A DNA stretch of 64,000 nucleotides from Pseudomonas graminis (GTDB taxonomy: Bacteria; Pseudomonadota; Gammaproteobacteria; Pseudomonadales; Pseudomonadaceae), in the NCBI RefSeq assembly GCF_001705435.1, contig NZ_MDEN01000065.1:1-64000 (forward strand), read 5' to 3'. The position numbers and the translations under genes are program-made. Below, piece after piece: positions 26,276 through 34,266 of the stretch. A model generated the notes under the pieces. The model was not told the origin of the DNA, did not search any database, and saw only the letters and a list, made by a program, of their open reading frames with translations. The stretch's first letter is position 1, and every line of letters starts with the position of its first letter.

Positions 26276-28678
26276 ATGTCCGCAGTGTCTCCCCACCGTT
26301 TGCGCCCGCTGTTGCATTTCAGTCTGTTGCTGACCCTGAATTCCAGTCCTCTGTTCATCTCGACCAGCTGGGCCGACACCGCGAACAGGCGCGCGTACGA
26401 AGTGCCTGCTGGCACGCTGAGTGCCGCGCTCACCCGGTTTGCCGGACAGGCCGGCGTCAACCTGTCGGTAGACCCTGCGCTGGTGAACGGACGTAACAGC
26501 TCCGGGCTGTCGGGCGACTTCGCAGTCGAAGAAGGCTTTGCGCGACTGTTGCAGGGCACTGGCCTGCAACTGGTGTCCGTCGGCGATCAGGCGTACACGC
26601 TGATTCCTGCCGTTCAAAGCACGAGCCTGCAACTGGCGCCGACGTCGATTGTCGGCGACGTAGGCTCCACAGACGGTCAGGAATATGCAGGCGGTCAGGT
26701 GGCGCGCAAAGGCTCGCAAGGCATGCTCGGCTCGCGGGATTTCATGGAAACGCCGTTCAGCATGACCACCTACACCCAGGAGGCGGTGAAAAACCAACAG
26801 GCCCGCACGTTGGGCGACCTGATTGCCAGTGACCCGTCGGTGCGCTCCACCAACCCGGCGGGCGGACGGTACGAACAGTTCACCATTCGTGGTCTCAGCC
26901 TGTTCAACAGTGACGTTTCCTACAACGGTCTTTACGGCATCCTGCCCACCTACACCATCGACATGGAGATGGCCGAGCGGGTCGACATCCTTAAAGGCCC
27001 CAGCCAGATGATCAACGGCATCTCGCCCCGTGGCAGCGTCGGCGGGGGCATCAACGTGGTGCCGAAACGGGCAACCGACAAACCTATCACCGAATTCACT
27101 ACCCGCTATGCCTCCAAGGGACAAGTCGGCACCGCTGTGGACGTGGCTCGCCGGTTCGGTGAGGACGACAGGTTCGGCATCCGCTTCAACGGCGTGAAGC
27201 AATCTGGCGATACCGAGTGGGACCACCAGAGCGTCGACCGCGAGATGGCGGTGCTGGGGCTGGACTTCCGGGGCGAGCGCTTGCGCCTGTCGACCGATAT
27301 CGGTCACACCGAACGTGACACCGACGCACCCCAGGAGCGCGTGCAGGTCGGTGCCAACGCCAAAGTGCCCAACGCCGGCGATGTGCGCGACAACTATGCG
27401 CAGGCCTGGAGCAAGGCGCGCACCCGTGACACCTTCGGGGCGGTGAATGCCGAGTACGACGTCAATGATTCGGTCATGCTCTACGGCGGCGTCGGCGCGC
27501 GCAAAAGCAACCATGAGTTCCTGCGCCACGCGGTGTCGGTGACCAACAATGCGGGTGACTTCAGCGTGCAGCCCCGCGACTTTACCCGTGACGAAAATGT
27601 CCGGACGGCCAACGCCGGGGTGCGCAACTGGTTCCACACCGGTCCGGTCAGCCACGAGGTCAATCTGGCTGCCAGCTATTTCTACATGGACTTCGAGAAC
27701 GGCGGCGCGCGCTATGCGTCCTCGCCCAGCAACCTGTACGACCCGGTCGAGACGCCGACTCCCGTCAACCCGACTCGATCCGACGCCAAGGTCTATACCG
27801 AAAACCGTTTCAGCGGCCTGGCCTTGACCGACACACTGGGTTTTTTCGATGACCGCCTGCTGCTGACACTCGGTGCCCGCTGGCAGCGGGTCAAGGTTGA
27901 TGACTGGACTGACAACGTCAAGGGTGACACCGCCTACGACGAGGAGAAGGTCTCGCCTTCAGGTGGCATTCTGTACAAGGTGACTGATGACTTTTCGGTG
28001 TACGCCAACTACATGGAAGGCCTGAGCCAGGGCAAAATCGCGCCGTCTACCTCGATTAATGAGGACGAGATATTCCCGCCGTTCGTCAGTCGTCAGGTCG
28101 AAGTCGGTGCCAAGTATGACCTGGGATCGTATGCGTTCACCGCCAGTGTGTTCCGTATCAAGCAGCCGGCTTACGAGACCAACGCCACGTCGCGGGTCTT
28201 CGGCCCCAATGGCAAACGTCAGAATGACGGTGTCGAGCTGACGATGTTCGGCGAACCCCTCAAGGGCTTCCGCCTGCTGGGCGGGGTGATGTACATCGAC
28301 AGCGAACTCACCCACACCGTCAACGGTCAGTTCGACGGCAACCGGGCACCTGCCACGCCCGAATACAACGTCAACCTGAGTGCCGAGTGGGACGTGCCGC
28401 AGGTCAAGGGCCTGACCCTGACCGGACGGGGCATCTACACCAGTTCGCAGTACCTGGACCAGGCCAACAGCAAAAGCATCGATTCGTCCGAGCGGTTCGA
28501 TGTAGGTGCGCGTTATGCCTTCAAGGTCGACCAGAAGGACATCACGCTGCGCGCCAATGTCGAAAACGTCATGGACAAGCGTTACTGGGCCTCCGCCGGC
28601 GCCTCGGATGACAGCGAGCCCGGCTTGACGCTGGCGACCCCCAGGACCTACCTGCTGTCCGCGACCATCGGTTTTTGA
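26276..28678 (+). CDS. TonB-dependent siderophore receptor with signalling domain
   Basis: Outer-membrane ferri-siderophore transporter and signal transducer of 800 aa. After a signal peptide (to about residue 37, TSWADTANRR) comes an STN signalling domain (AYEVPAGTLSAALTRFAGQA ... LLQGTGLQLVSVGDQAYTLIP). A short linker follows, then the plug (GSRDFMETPFSMTTYTQEAV, SDPSVRSTNPAGGRYEQFTIRG, VDILKGPSQMINGISP). The barrel closes with VENVMDKRYWAS and a terminal aromatic ...TIGF. The STN domain should contact the FecR-type protein upstream and so activate the sigma factor. The siderophore is not identifiable; it is probably foreign (xenosiderophore), since no biosynthesis genes are nearby. Confidence 0.95.
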   Translation: MSAVSPHRLRPLLHFSLLLTLNSSPLFISTSWADTANRRAYEVPAGTLSAALTRFAGQAGVNLSVDPALVNGRNSSGLSGDFAVEEGFARLLQGTGLQLVSVGDQAYTLIPAVQSTSLQLAPTSIVGDVGSTDGQEYAGGQVARKGSQGMLGSRDFMETPFSMTTYTQEAVKNQQARTLGDLIASDPSVRSTNPAGGRYEQFTIRGLSLFNSDVSYNGLYGILPTYTIDMEMAERVDILKGPSQMINGISPRGSVGGGINVVPKRATDKPITEFTTRYASKGQVGTAVDVARRFGEDDRFGIRFNGVKQSGDTEWDHQSVDREMAVLGLDFRGERLRLSTDIGHTERDTDAPQERVQVGANAKVPNAGDVRDNYAQAWSKARTRDTFGAVNAEYDVNDSVMLYGGVGARKSNHEFLRHAVSVTNNAGDFSVQPRDFTRDENVRTANAGVRNWFHTGPVSHEVNLAASYFYMDFENGGARYASSPSNLYDPVETPTPVNPTRSDAKVYTENRFSGLALTDTLGFFDDRLLLTLGARWQRVKVDDWTDNVKGDTAYDEEKVSPSGGILYKVTDDFSVYANYMEGLSQGKIAPSTSINEDEIFPPFVSRQVEVGAKYDLGSYAFTASVFRIKQPAYETNATSRVFGPNGKRQNDGVELTMFGEPLKGFRLLGGVMYIDSELTHTVNGQFDGNRAPATPEYNVNLSAEWDVPQVKGLTLTGRGIYTSSQYLDQANSKSIDSSERFDVGARYAFKVDQKDITLRANVENVMDKRYWASAGASDDSEPGLTLATPRTYLLSATIGF

Positions 28679-28721
28679 ATGCAGTTGACTGCCCCGACTA
28701 CCGGGATACGCGGTGCTGTGA

Positions 28722-28813
28722 GTGGGACCGGCTTCAGCCGGGAAGAGGCCGGCATGAACACCCGTGCATTTGCATCCTGACGCCCGATGTCTTCCGGGCT
28801 AATGCCGGTCCCG
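28722..28813. repeat. REPIN (inverted REP pair) 4
   Basis: Left arm gtgggaccggcttcagccgg, right arm cttccgggctaatgccggtcc, with a spacer of the same type as the other copies. It lies between the receptor gene and the NUDIX remnant. Confidence 0.85.
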
Positions 28814-28824
28814 CATCCGAATTC

Positions 28825-28994
28825 AGCATTCACATACTGGAGCACACATGTCGCCACCTCGCCATCTGCGTCTTCCATCACCAAGGCAGGATTCTCGTCA
28901 ACGCGTTCCCTGATCCAGTGAAGCAGCAAACGCTGTTTCGTCCTCTGGGCGGCGGCATCGAATTCGGTGAGCGGAGTGCCGACACCATCGTCGT
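28825..28994 (+). pseudogene. NUDIX hydrolase N-terminal remnant
   Basis: The + strand here translates to HTCRHLAICVFHHQGRIL, VNAFPDPVKQQTLFRPLGGG and IEFGERSADTIV. That is the N-terminal half of a NUDIX hydrolase up to the first part of the NUDIX box (GGGIEFGE...). The box stops at about 28990, where the sequence meets the end of the tartrate dehydratase gene; the REUXEE half is missing. No in-frame start with a ribosome site is visible. I infer a gene cut by the recombination that joined this segment to the dehydratase gene. Confidence 0.75.
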
Positions 28995-30164
28995 TCAGCC
29001 CTCACCCAACTCGCGCATCACGGCGTACAAGGCGGACTTCGCTTCAAAGCCAACGCCAGGAATATCCGGTAGGCCGACGTAGCTGTTTTCCACCTTGATC
29101 CCGTCGGCGAAACCGCCGAAGGGCTGGAAGACGTCCGGGTACGACTCATTCCCGCCCAAGTGCAGGCCGGCGGCGATGTTCAGCGACATCTGGTGACCAC
29201 CGTGGGGCACCACTCGGCGTGACGACCAGCCCATGTCTTCCATCACTTTCAGGGTGCGCATGTATTCCACCAGTCCGTAGGACAACGCGCAGTCGAACTG
29301 CAGAAAGTCGCGATCAGGGCGCATGCCGCCGTGGCGCAGCAGGTTGCGCGCGTCCTGATGGGAGAAGAGGTTTTCACCGGTGGCCATGGGCAGTTCGTAA
29401 TGATTGGCGAGCTCGGCCTGGAGGGCGTAGTCCAGCGGGTCACCGACTTCTTCGTACCAGAAGAGGTTGTACGGCTTGATGGCTTCGGCATACGCAATGC
29501 CGGTTTCCAGATCAAAACGGCCGTTGGCATCGACCGCCAGACGACGCCCGTCACCCACCACCTCAAGCACCGCTTCGATGCGACGGATGTCATCGTCCAG
29601 CGGCACGGCACCGATCTTCATTTTGACCACGTCGTAACCGCGATTCAGGTAGCTCTGCATCTCTGCTTTGAGTTTGGTCTGGTCTTTGCCGGGGTAGTAA
29701 TAACCGCCCGCGGCATAGACCCAGACTTTGTCATCGGCCACGCCGTTACGGTAACGGTCAGCCAGCAGGCGATACAGGGGTTTGCCTTCGATCTTGGCGA
29801 CCGCATCCCACACGGCCATGTCGATGGTGCCCACCGCGACCGAGCGCTCACCGTGGCCGCCCGGCTTTTCGTTGGTCATCAGGGCTTTCCAGATGGCGAA
29901 CGGGTCCAGGTTATTGTTCTCGTGATCGACAAGGGTCTCGGGATCCGCTTCGGTGATGCGCGCCAGAAAGCGGTCACGCATCAGCGCGCCCTGGCCGTAG
30001 CGACCGTTGGAATTGAAGCCGTAGCCGATGACAGGTTTACCGTCGCGAATCACATCAGTGATCACTGCAACGACCGAGCAGGTCATCTTGGAGAAATCGA
30101 TGTAGGCGTTGGCGATGGGCGAGGCGATGGAGACGGTTTTCTCACGAATGTCGATGATGCGCAT
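28995..30164 (-). CDS. tarD: D-tartrate dehydratase (enolase superfamily)
   Basis: Cytoplasmic enzyme of 389 aa of the mandelate racemase/enolase superfamily, predicted to dehydrate D-tartrate to oxaloacetate. Catalytic and Mg-binding residues are all visible: K183 in VKMKIG, D212 in LAVDANG, E238 in FWYEEV, E264 in ATGENLF and H321 in VVPHGGH. These lie one position before the residues I recall for the characterised D-tartrate dehydratase of Bradyrhizobium (K184, D213, E239, E265, H322), a strong match. The N-terminal capping domain carries MRIIDIREKTVSIASPIANAY. The gene is divergent from a LysR regulator. Its leader has an AACAACAA motif. Confidence 0.85.
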   Translation of the reverse strand: MRIIDIREKTVSIASPIANAYIDFSKMTCSVVAVITDVIRDGKPVIGYGFNSNGRYGQGALMRDRFLARITEADPETLVDHENNNLDPFAIWKALMTNEKPGGHGERSVAVGTIDMAVWDAVAKIEGKPLYRLLADRYRNGVADDKVWVYAAGGYYYPGKDQTKLKAEMQSYLNRGYDVVKMKIGAVPLDDDIRRIEAVLEVVGDGRRLAVDANGRFDLETGIAYAEAIKPYNLFWYEEVGDPLDYALQAELANHYELPMATGENLFSHQDARNLLRHGGMRPDRDFLQFDCALSYGLVEYMRTLKVMEDMGWSSRRVVPHGGHQMSLNIAAGLHLGGNESYPDVFQPFGGFADGIKVENSYVGLPDIPGVGFEAKSALYAVMRELGEG

Positions 30165-30176
30165 GGCGGGTTACTC

Positions 30177-30184
30177 TTGTTGTT
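30177..30184 (-). promoter_or_regulatory. Candidate Hfq/Crc CA motif in tarD leader
   Basis: On the minus strand AACAACAA runs into the AAGAG ribosome site upstream of the tartrate dehydratase ATG. The pattern fits AANAANAA. Catabolite repression of D-tartrate use is inferred. Confidence 0.45.
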
Positions 30185-30264
30185 CGTGGCCCCACGTTAG
30201 ACTTTGCGAGGTCGCCCGCCCAATGCTATTAATGCCGCACCCTATGCACAGGAGGCATGGCCCC

Positions 30265-31173
30265 TTGGAACTCGTCTGGCTCGAAGACCTTTCAGCGCTG
30301 GCGGAGTACGGCAGCTTTGTCCGTGCCGCTGAAGCACGGCACGTCACCCAGCCGGCCTTCAGCCGCAGGGTTCGCTCGCTGGAGAACTGGATGGGGGTGG
30401 AGTTGTTCGTGCGCACACCCCAGGGCGCAACGCTGACGGAAGCCGGCCGGCAGATTTTGCCCAGCGCGCAGGAGGCCGCCCGGCACCTGTACCGGATGCG
30501 CAACGAGGCCCAGGAAGTGGCCGGGATGGCAGCGCGGTCCCTGAAATTCGCGGCGACTCATTCCCTGTCGTTCACCTTCTTCCCCAAGTGGCTGCGAAGC
30601 TCGGAAAATGGCGCGCTCATTGAGGCCGTGCAGCTGCACTCCGACAGCATGGCCGTCTGCGAGCAGATGCTGATCCACGGTCAGGTGCAGTTCATGCTCT
30701 GCCATCGCCACCCCGACGTGCCGCCGCTGCTGGCGCCTGATCAGTTCATCAGCAAGAAGGTGGGCGAGGACGTGCTGGTGCCTTTGGCGAGCACATCGAC
30801 CCGATTCGGTACCGCGCCGGCGGCGTTGCCGTATCTGGCGTACACCCACGAATCCGGGCTGGGACGCATCGTTGCCCACAGACTGCGGGGCAAAGAAGAT
30901 TACCTTCACCTCAAACCCCTGTTCAGCAGCCACCTTGCGGCGGTGCTGATGTCTATGGCGCTGGAGAGCAAAGGCGTGGCGTGGCTGCCGAAGAGCCTGA
31001 CTGAGCAGGAAGTGCTGGAAGGGCGACTGGTTAGAGCGTTGGACGAGAGCTGGGACATTCCGCTGGAGATTCACCTGACCCGGCCGAAGGCGCAACTGAG
31101 TCAGGCGGCGGAGGCGTTTTGGGGCGAAGCGGGGAGCGGCGTTGAGTTGCCGTTGGGAGGATGGACTGGCTGA
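30265..31173 (+). CDS. LysR-family regulator next to tarD
   Basis: Transcription regulator of 302 aa. The N-terminal winged helix reads WLEDLSALAEYGSFVRAAEARHVTQPAFSRRVRSLENWMGVELF, and the effector domain follows. I infer a TTG start at 30265, because AGGAGG lies 9 nt upstream and the product then begins at the usual place for LysR proteins (MELVWLEDL). Longer frames from 30109, 30223 or 30244 add non-homologous residues. It is divergent from tarD with 100 bp between, so it probably controls D-tartrate use; the effector is then likely tartrate or a product (inference). Confidence 0.85.
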   Translation: MELVWLEDLSALAEYGSFVRAAEARHVTQPAFSRRVRSLENWMGVELFVRTPQGATLTEAGRQILPSAQEAARHLYRMRNEAQEVAGMAARSLKFAATHSLSFTFFPKWLRSSENGALIEAVQLHSDSMAVCEQMLIHGQVQFMLCHRHPDVPPLLAPDQFISKKVGEDVLVPLASTSTRFGTAPAALPYLAYTHESGLGRIVAHRLRGKEDYLHLKPLFSSHLAAVLMSMALESKGVAWLPKSLTEQEVLEGRLVRALDESWDIPLEIHLTRPKAQLSQAAEAFWGEAGSGVELPLGGWTG

Positions 31174-31322
31174 TGCGACCTGCAGTCGAAACCCTTAACC
31201 TGACCTCGAAAATGTTAACGAGGCCGGGCTTGCAACCCAAACCGATAATACGTCTGGGCGAAATTGATGACGCTTGCTAATCTTCATATCAATTCAGCTG
31301 CTCTCGACGAAATCGATACATT

Positions 31323-32237
31323 TCAAAGGCTGTCCGGATCCCCAAAAAACATCTGAATCCGCGACCGCAACCATCTCTCCCCCGGATCATTGTCCTGCGA
31401 CCCGCGCCAGGCCATGTGCAGCTCGAACGTACGCGATTCGATCGGCAACTCTTCCGAGCGCACACCCCCTGCAGCCGTCAACACGGCGGCGGCGTAGTCC
31501 GGCACAGTCGCTACAATGTCGGTCCCGGCAATCAGCGTCGCCAGCCCGTTGAACTGCGGAACCGCCAGCACGACGTGGCGTTTGCGGCCGATTTTTTCCA
31601 GGTGTTCGTCGATGAAACCGCCCAGGTCGCCGGCAAACGACACCAGTGCGTGGGGGCGGGCGCAGAAGTCGTCCAGGGTGATCGGCCCCGGCATGGTGTC
31701 GGCGCGCAGCAGTTTGGGTTTGCTGCGGCGCAGCACTTTGCGCTTGGCGTTGGCGGGGAGGTCGTCGGTGTAGCTGACGCCGATGGAGATTTCGCCGGAG
31801 GACAGCAGTGCGGGCATCAGGATGTAGTTGGTGCGACGCACCACCAGCACGATGCCCGGGGCCTCCGAGCGCAGGCGCTTGAGCAGTGAGGGGAGCAGGG
31901 CGAACTCGACTTCATCGGACAGGCCGATGCGGAACACGGCGGTGCTGGTGGCCGGGTCGAAGTCGGCGGCGCGGCTGACGGCGGTGGAAATGGAGTCCAG
32001 GGCAGGGGACAGCAGACCAAAGATCTCGATGGCCCGCGCGGTGGGTTCCATGCTGCGGCCGGTGCGCACGAACAGCGGATCGTCGAACAGCCCGCGCAAC
32101 CGCGACAACGCCGCACTGATCGCCGGCTGACCGAGGAACAGCTTCTCGGCCGCGCGGGTGACGCTGCGCTCATGCATCAGTGTTTCGAAAACGATGAGCA
32201 GATTGAGGTCGACGCGACGCAGGTCGTTGCGATTCAT
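31323..32237 (-). CDS. mexT: LysR-family activator MexT
   Basis: Redox-responsive LysR activator of mexEF-oprN, 304 aa. The N-terminus MNRNDLRRVDLNLLIVFETL and the helix-turn-helix (RSVTRAAEKLFLGQPAISAALSRLR) agree with P. aeruginosa MexT as I recall it. So do VPQFNGLATLIAGTDIVATV and the end MFFGDPDSL. The start is ATG at 32237, giving the same length as the functional MexT; no frameshifting insertion is visible, so the protein should be active. It is divergent from mexS and in the same orientation as mexEF-oprN. In P. aeruginosa mexT abuts mexE; here the block 23048-31322 lies between them. Confidence 0.92.
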   Translation of the reverse strand: MNRNDLRRVDLNLLIVFETLMHERSVTRAAEKLFLGQPAISAALSRLRGLFDDPLFVRTGRSMEPTARAIEIFGLLSPALDSISTAVSRAADFDPATSTAVFRIGLSDEVEFALLPSLLKRLRSEAPGIVLVVRRTNYILMPALLSSGEISIGVSYTDDLPANAKRKVLRRSKPKLLRADTMPGPITLDDFCARPHALVSFAGDLGGFIDEHLEKIGRKRHVVLAVPQFNGLATLIAGTDIVATVPDYAAAVLTAAGGVRSEELPIESRTFELHMAWRGSQDNDPGERWLRSRIQMFFGDPDSL

Positions 32238-32711
32238 GACGGGGGTCTCGGGGACATGGGTCGATACAGGTTCAAAACAGCAGCGGCGGCCCAAACGCAC
32301 ACCACGTGTTCAACTCAGGCAGGGATATTACGGGTAAATACCGGTTGTCTGCATCGTTGAATTTTCCGGCGTGTCTGGAAATGCGCTTCGTACGCTGCCG
32401 CCGATAGGCGCCGCTGAAACCTTGACGGGCAGAAACACACCAATCCATATGTACTGGCCCTTTGTAATCTGCGTCGATGCAGCCAGCGTGGCGCCCGGGA
32501 TTCATCGATATTGGGCCACCGGGTTGCAATGTCGCCGTGAGCACCCAACAATGTGCGCCCTGCAGGCCCTGGACGGCTGCTACAGATTCGGCGACCGCTT
32601 GCCCCATCAGAATCGACAGCAGGCATGTTGACTATTAATAGCCACTGATAGTGTTACCGGCGGCGTCCGGATAGAGTTCAGGGCATCAAGGTTCATAAGG
32701 CGAGGTTCGAA
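32238..32711. promoter_or_regulatory. mexT-mexS divergent region with shared MexT-like element
   Basis: The 474-bp gap has no supported gene. At 32642-32652, 59 bp before the mexS ATG, it contains CCACTGATAGT, the same 11-mer found in the candidate MexT box of mexE. In both places it is followed by (GT)TTACC or TTACC. MexT is known to activate mexS as well as mexEF-oprN, so a shared site is expected. Confidence 0.6.
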
Positions 32712-33734
32712 ATGTCCCGCACGATCCGTTTTCATCAGTTCGGTCCGGCCGAGGTGCTCAAAGTAGAAGAGCTGCCGGTCGCGTTGCCTGCACCCGGTGA
32801 GGTGCAAGTGCGCGTCCAGGCGATCGGCGTCACCTGGTACGACGTGCTGTGGCGACAAAATCTGGCTTCATCCCAGGCTCGCCTGCCGGCCGGTCTGGGT
32901 TCCGAAATGGCGGGCGTCATTACTGCCATCGGCGATGGCGTGACCGACCTGAAAGTGGGCGACAAGGTGGCCAGCTTCCCTTCGGCTGACGTCAATGTGT
33001 ACCCGGTCTATGGCGAGCTGATCCTGTTGCCGCGCACTTCCGTGACCCATTACCCGGACGTGCTGACGCCCAATCAGGCGGCCGTCCACTACACGCCGAT
33101 GCTGGTGGCGTACTTTGCGTTCGTTGAACTGGCACGGTCCAAACCCGGGCAAACGGCGCTGGTCACCGATGCCAGCCATTGCGCGGGGCCTGCGTTCCTG
33201 CAGCTGGGCAAGGCGCTCGGCGTCAAGGTGATCGCGGCGACCAAGACCGACGCGTGCCGCGAATACCTGCTGAAAATGGGCGCGGACAAGGTGATCGTCA
33301 CCGAAGAAGAGGATTTGCTTCTGACGATCAACCGCTACACCGACAACCGCGGCGTGGACATTGTCCTCGACGGTCTGGGTGGTCCGCAGATGTCGATCCT
33401 GGGTGATGTGCTGGCGCCACGTGGCAGTCTGATTCTCTATGGCCTGCAAGGCGGCAACCAGACGCCGTTCCCGGCGTGTGCAGCGTTTCAGAAGAACATT
33501 CAGTTCTTCGTGCACTGTGTGGGCAACTTCACCGGCAAGCCGGAGTTGGGCATCAAGCAGGACGAAGAGGCGATCAAGCGGGCGTTGCGCGACATCAACC
33601 AGATGACAGCGGATGGCATGCTGGTGCCGCAGATCACCAAAGTGTTTCCCTTCGATCAACTGGTCGAGGCCCACCGTTTGATGGACGGTTGCCCGGTAGG
33701 CGGTCGTGTGGTGGTTGAGGTCGATCCATCCTGA
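32712..33734 (+). CDS. mexS: MexS-like zinc-type alcohol dehydrogenase/quinone oxidoreductase
   Basis: MDR-family NADPH-dependent oxidoreductase of 340 aa. It starts MSRTIRFHQFGPAEVLKVEELP. The GroES-like catalytic half contains AIGVTWYDVLWRQNL and GLGSEMAGVITAIGDG. The Rossmann half has ALVTDASHCAGPAFLQLGKALGVKVIAAT. The zinc-site cysteines of true alcohol dehydrogenases are not evident, so it is the quinone-reductase type. Divergence from mexT is the same arrangement as P. aeruginosa mexS, where loss of MexS activates MexT through a metabolic or redox signal. AAGGCGAGG precedes the start. Confidence 0.9.
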   Translation: MSRTIRFHQFGPAEVLKVEELPVALPAPGEVQVRVQAIGVTWYDVLWRQNLASSQARLPAGLGSEMAGVITAIGDGVTDLKVGDKVASFPSADVNVYPVYGELILLPRTSVTHYPDVLTPNQAAVHYTPMLVAYFAFVELARSKPGQTALVTDASHCAGPAFLQLGKALGVKVIAATKTDACREYLLKMGADKVIVTEEEDLLLTINRYTDNRGVDIVLDGLGGPQMSILGDVLAPRGSLILYGLQGGNQTPFPACAAFQKNIQFFVHCVGNFTGKPELGIKQDEEAIKRALRDINQMTADGMLVPQITKVFPFDQLVEAHRLMDGCPVGGRVVVEVDPS

Positions 33735-33852
33735 GTGCAGACCATCGCGCTCATTGAATGCTCGACGCTTTTGATCCGGCGTCGGGATTGAGGTGTCGGA
33801 GACCGATTTGAAGGTATCCGCCCTGTCAGTCACGGGTCATGTTGTATCACTC

Positions 33853-33884
33853 AAGCCTTCCCGAATCTTCTGGAAGGCTTTTTG
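33853..33884 (+). terminator. Rho-independent terminator after mexS
   Basis: aagccttcc and ggaaggctt form a 9-bp stem with a 10-nt loop, followed by tttttg. It lies 118 bp after the mexS stop codon. Confidence 0.85.
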
Positions 33885-33909
33885 TTTATGGAGTGTTTAA
33901 TATATTGAT

Positions 33910-33958
33910 CAACGCGCGTCATGCGTGGCGTTGACAAGTATTTTAAATGCAGTCGAAT
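33910..33958 (+). promoter_or_regulatory. Sigma70-like promoter with inverted-repeat operator
   Basis: TTGACA (33931-33936) is followed after 16 bp by TCGAAT (33953-33958). The -35 box is overlapped by an inverted repeat CAACGC-N12-GCGTTG (33910-33933). The surrounding 33890-34120 is distinctly AT-rich. It is the likely promoter of the smORF/PP-loop genes, with a repressor site over the -35. Confidence 0.55.
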
Positions 33959-33989
33959 CAATACATTGCCCGTTTTACTAAACACAGTT

Positions 33990-34007
33990 TTAAACAGCCC
34001 TGTTTAA
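33990..34007. promoter_or_regulatory. Perfect palindrome TTAAACAG-CC-CTGTTTAA
   Basis: An 18-bp inverted repeat with 8-bp perfect arms lies about 30 bp downstream of the predicted -10. A further half-like aaacacag stands just before it. Position and symmetry suggest a dimeric regulator site, possibly for the MocR-type protein encoded downstream (inference). Confidence 0.6.
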
Positions 34008-34042
34008 TTCCGATTCGGATTTGCCGAAAGGAGAACATTCAC

Positions 34043-34066
34043 GTGTCGGTAGTGACTGGCTTGTAA
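34043..34066 (+). other. Seven-codon ORF after a strong ribosome site
   Basis: AAAGGAG is followed after 9 nt by GTG TCG GTA GTG ACT GGC TTG TAA, a 7-codon reading frame (MSVVTGL). The Shine-Dalgarno sequence is the strongest in this region but leads to no long gene. It could be a leader peptide, or the site may be a chance match. Confidence 0.25.
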
Positions 34067-34122
34067 TTGTTCTGTAGGCGTCGATAATAGTTTCAATAAT
34101 TAAATGCTCAAGGAACGAGTCG

Positions 34123-34266
34123 ATGCCTATTGACCTGCCGCCCTCTGCTTTGCCTGGTAATCGGTCCGCCGCGGCCATAACGGTTGGGCCAGCCTCCTGC
34201 AGGAGTATCAAGCTTCTTATGGCCAACAGTGTCGCCAGGCAGATCAGTCGGGTAGTGAAGCCATGA
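34123..34266 (+). CDS. Small ORF (47 aa) coupled to PP-loop ATPase
   Basis: A 47-codon frame starts at ATG 34123, 8 nt after AAGGA. Its stop overlaps the start of the PP-loop gene as ATGA, so the large gene, which has only a weak ribosome site of its own, is probably translated by coupling. The peptide starts MPIDLPPSALPGNRSAAAIT, has one Cys (PASCRSIK) and a basic C-terminus (VARQISRVVKP). It has no signal peptide and no family I recognise. It may be a substrate or precursor peptide of the neighbouring enzyme, or only a leader that sets expression; the sequence cannot tell these apart. Confidence 0.5.
   Translation: MPIDLPPSALPGNRSAAAITVGPASCRSIKLLMANSVARQISRVVKP

Noticed and set aside
33990..34226. 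78-codon minus-strand frame across the PP-loop leader
   Set aside because: It spans the palindrome and the 47-aa ORF, has no ribosome site and no recognisable feature.
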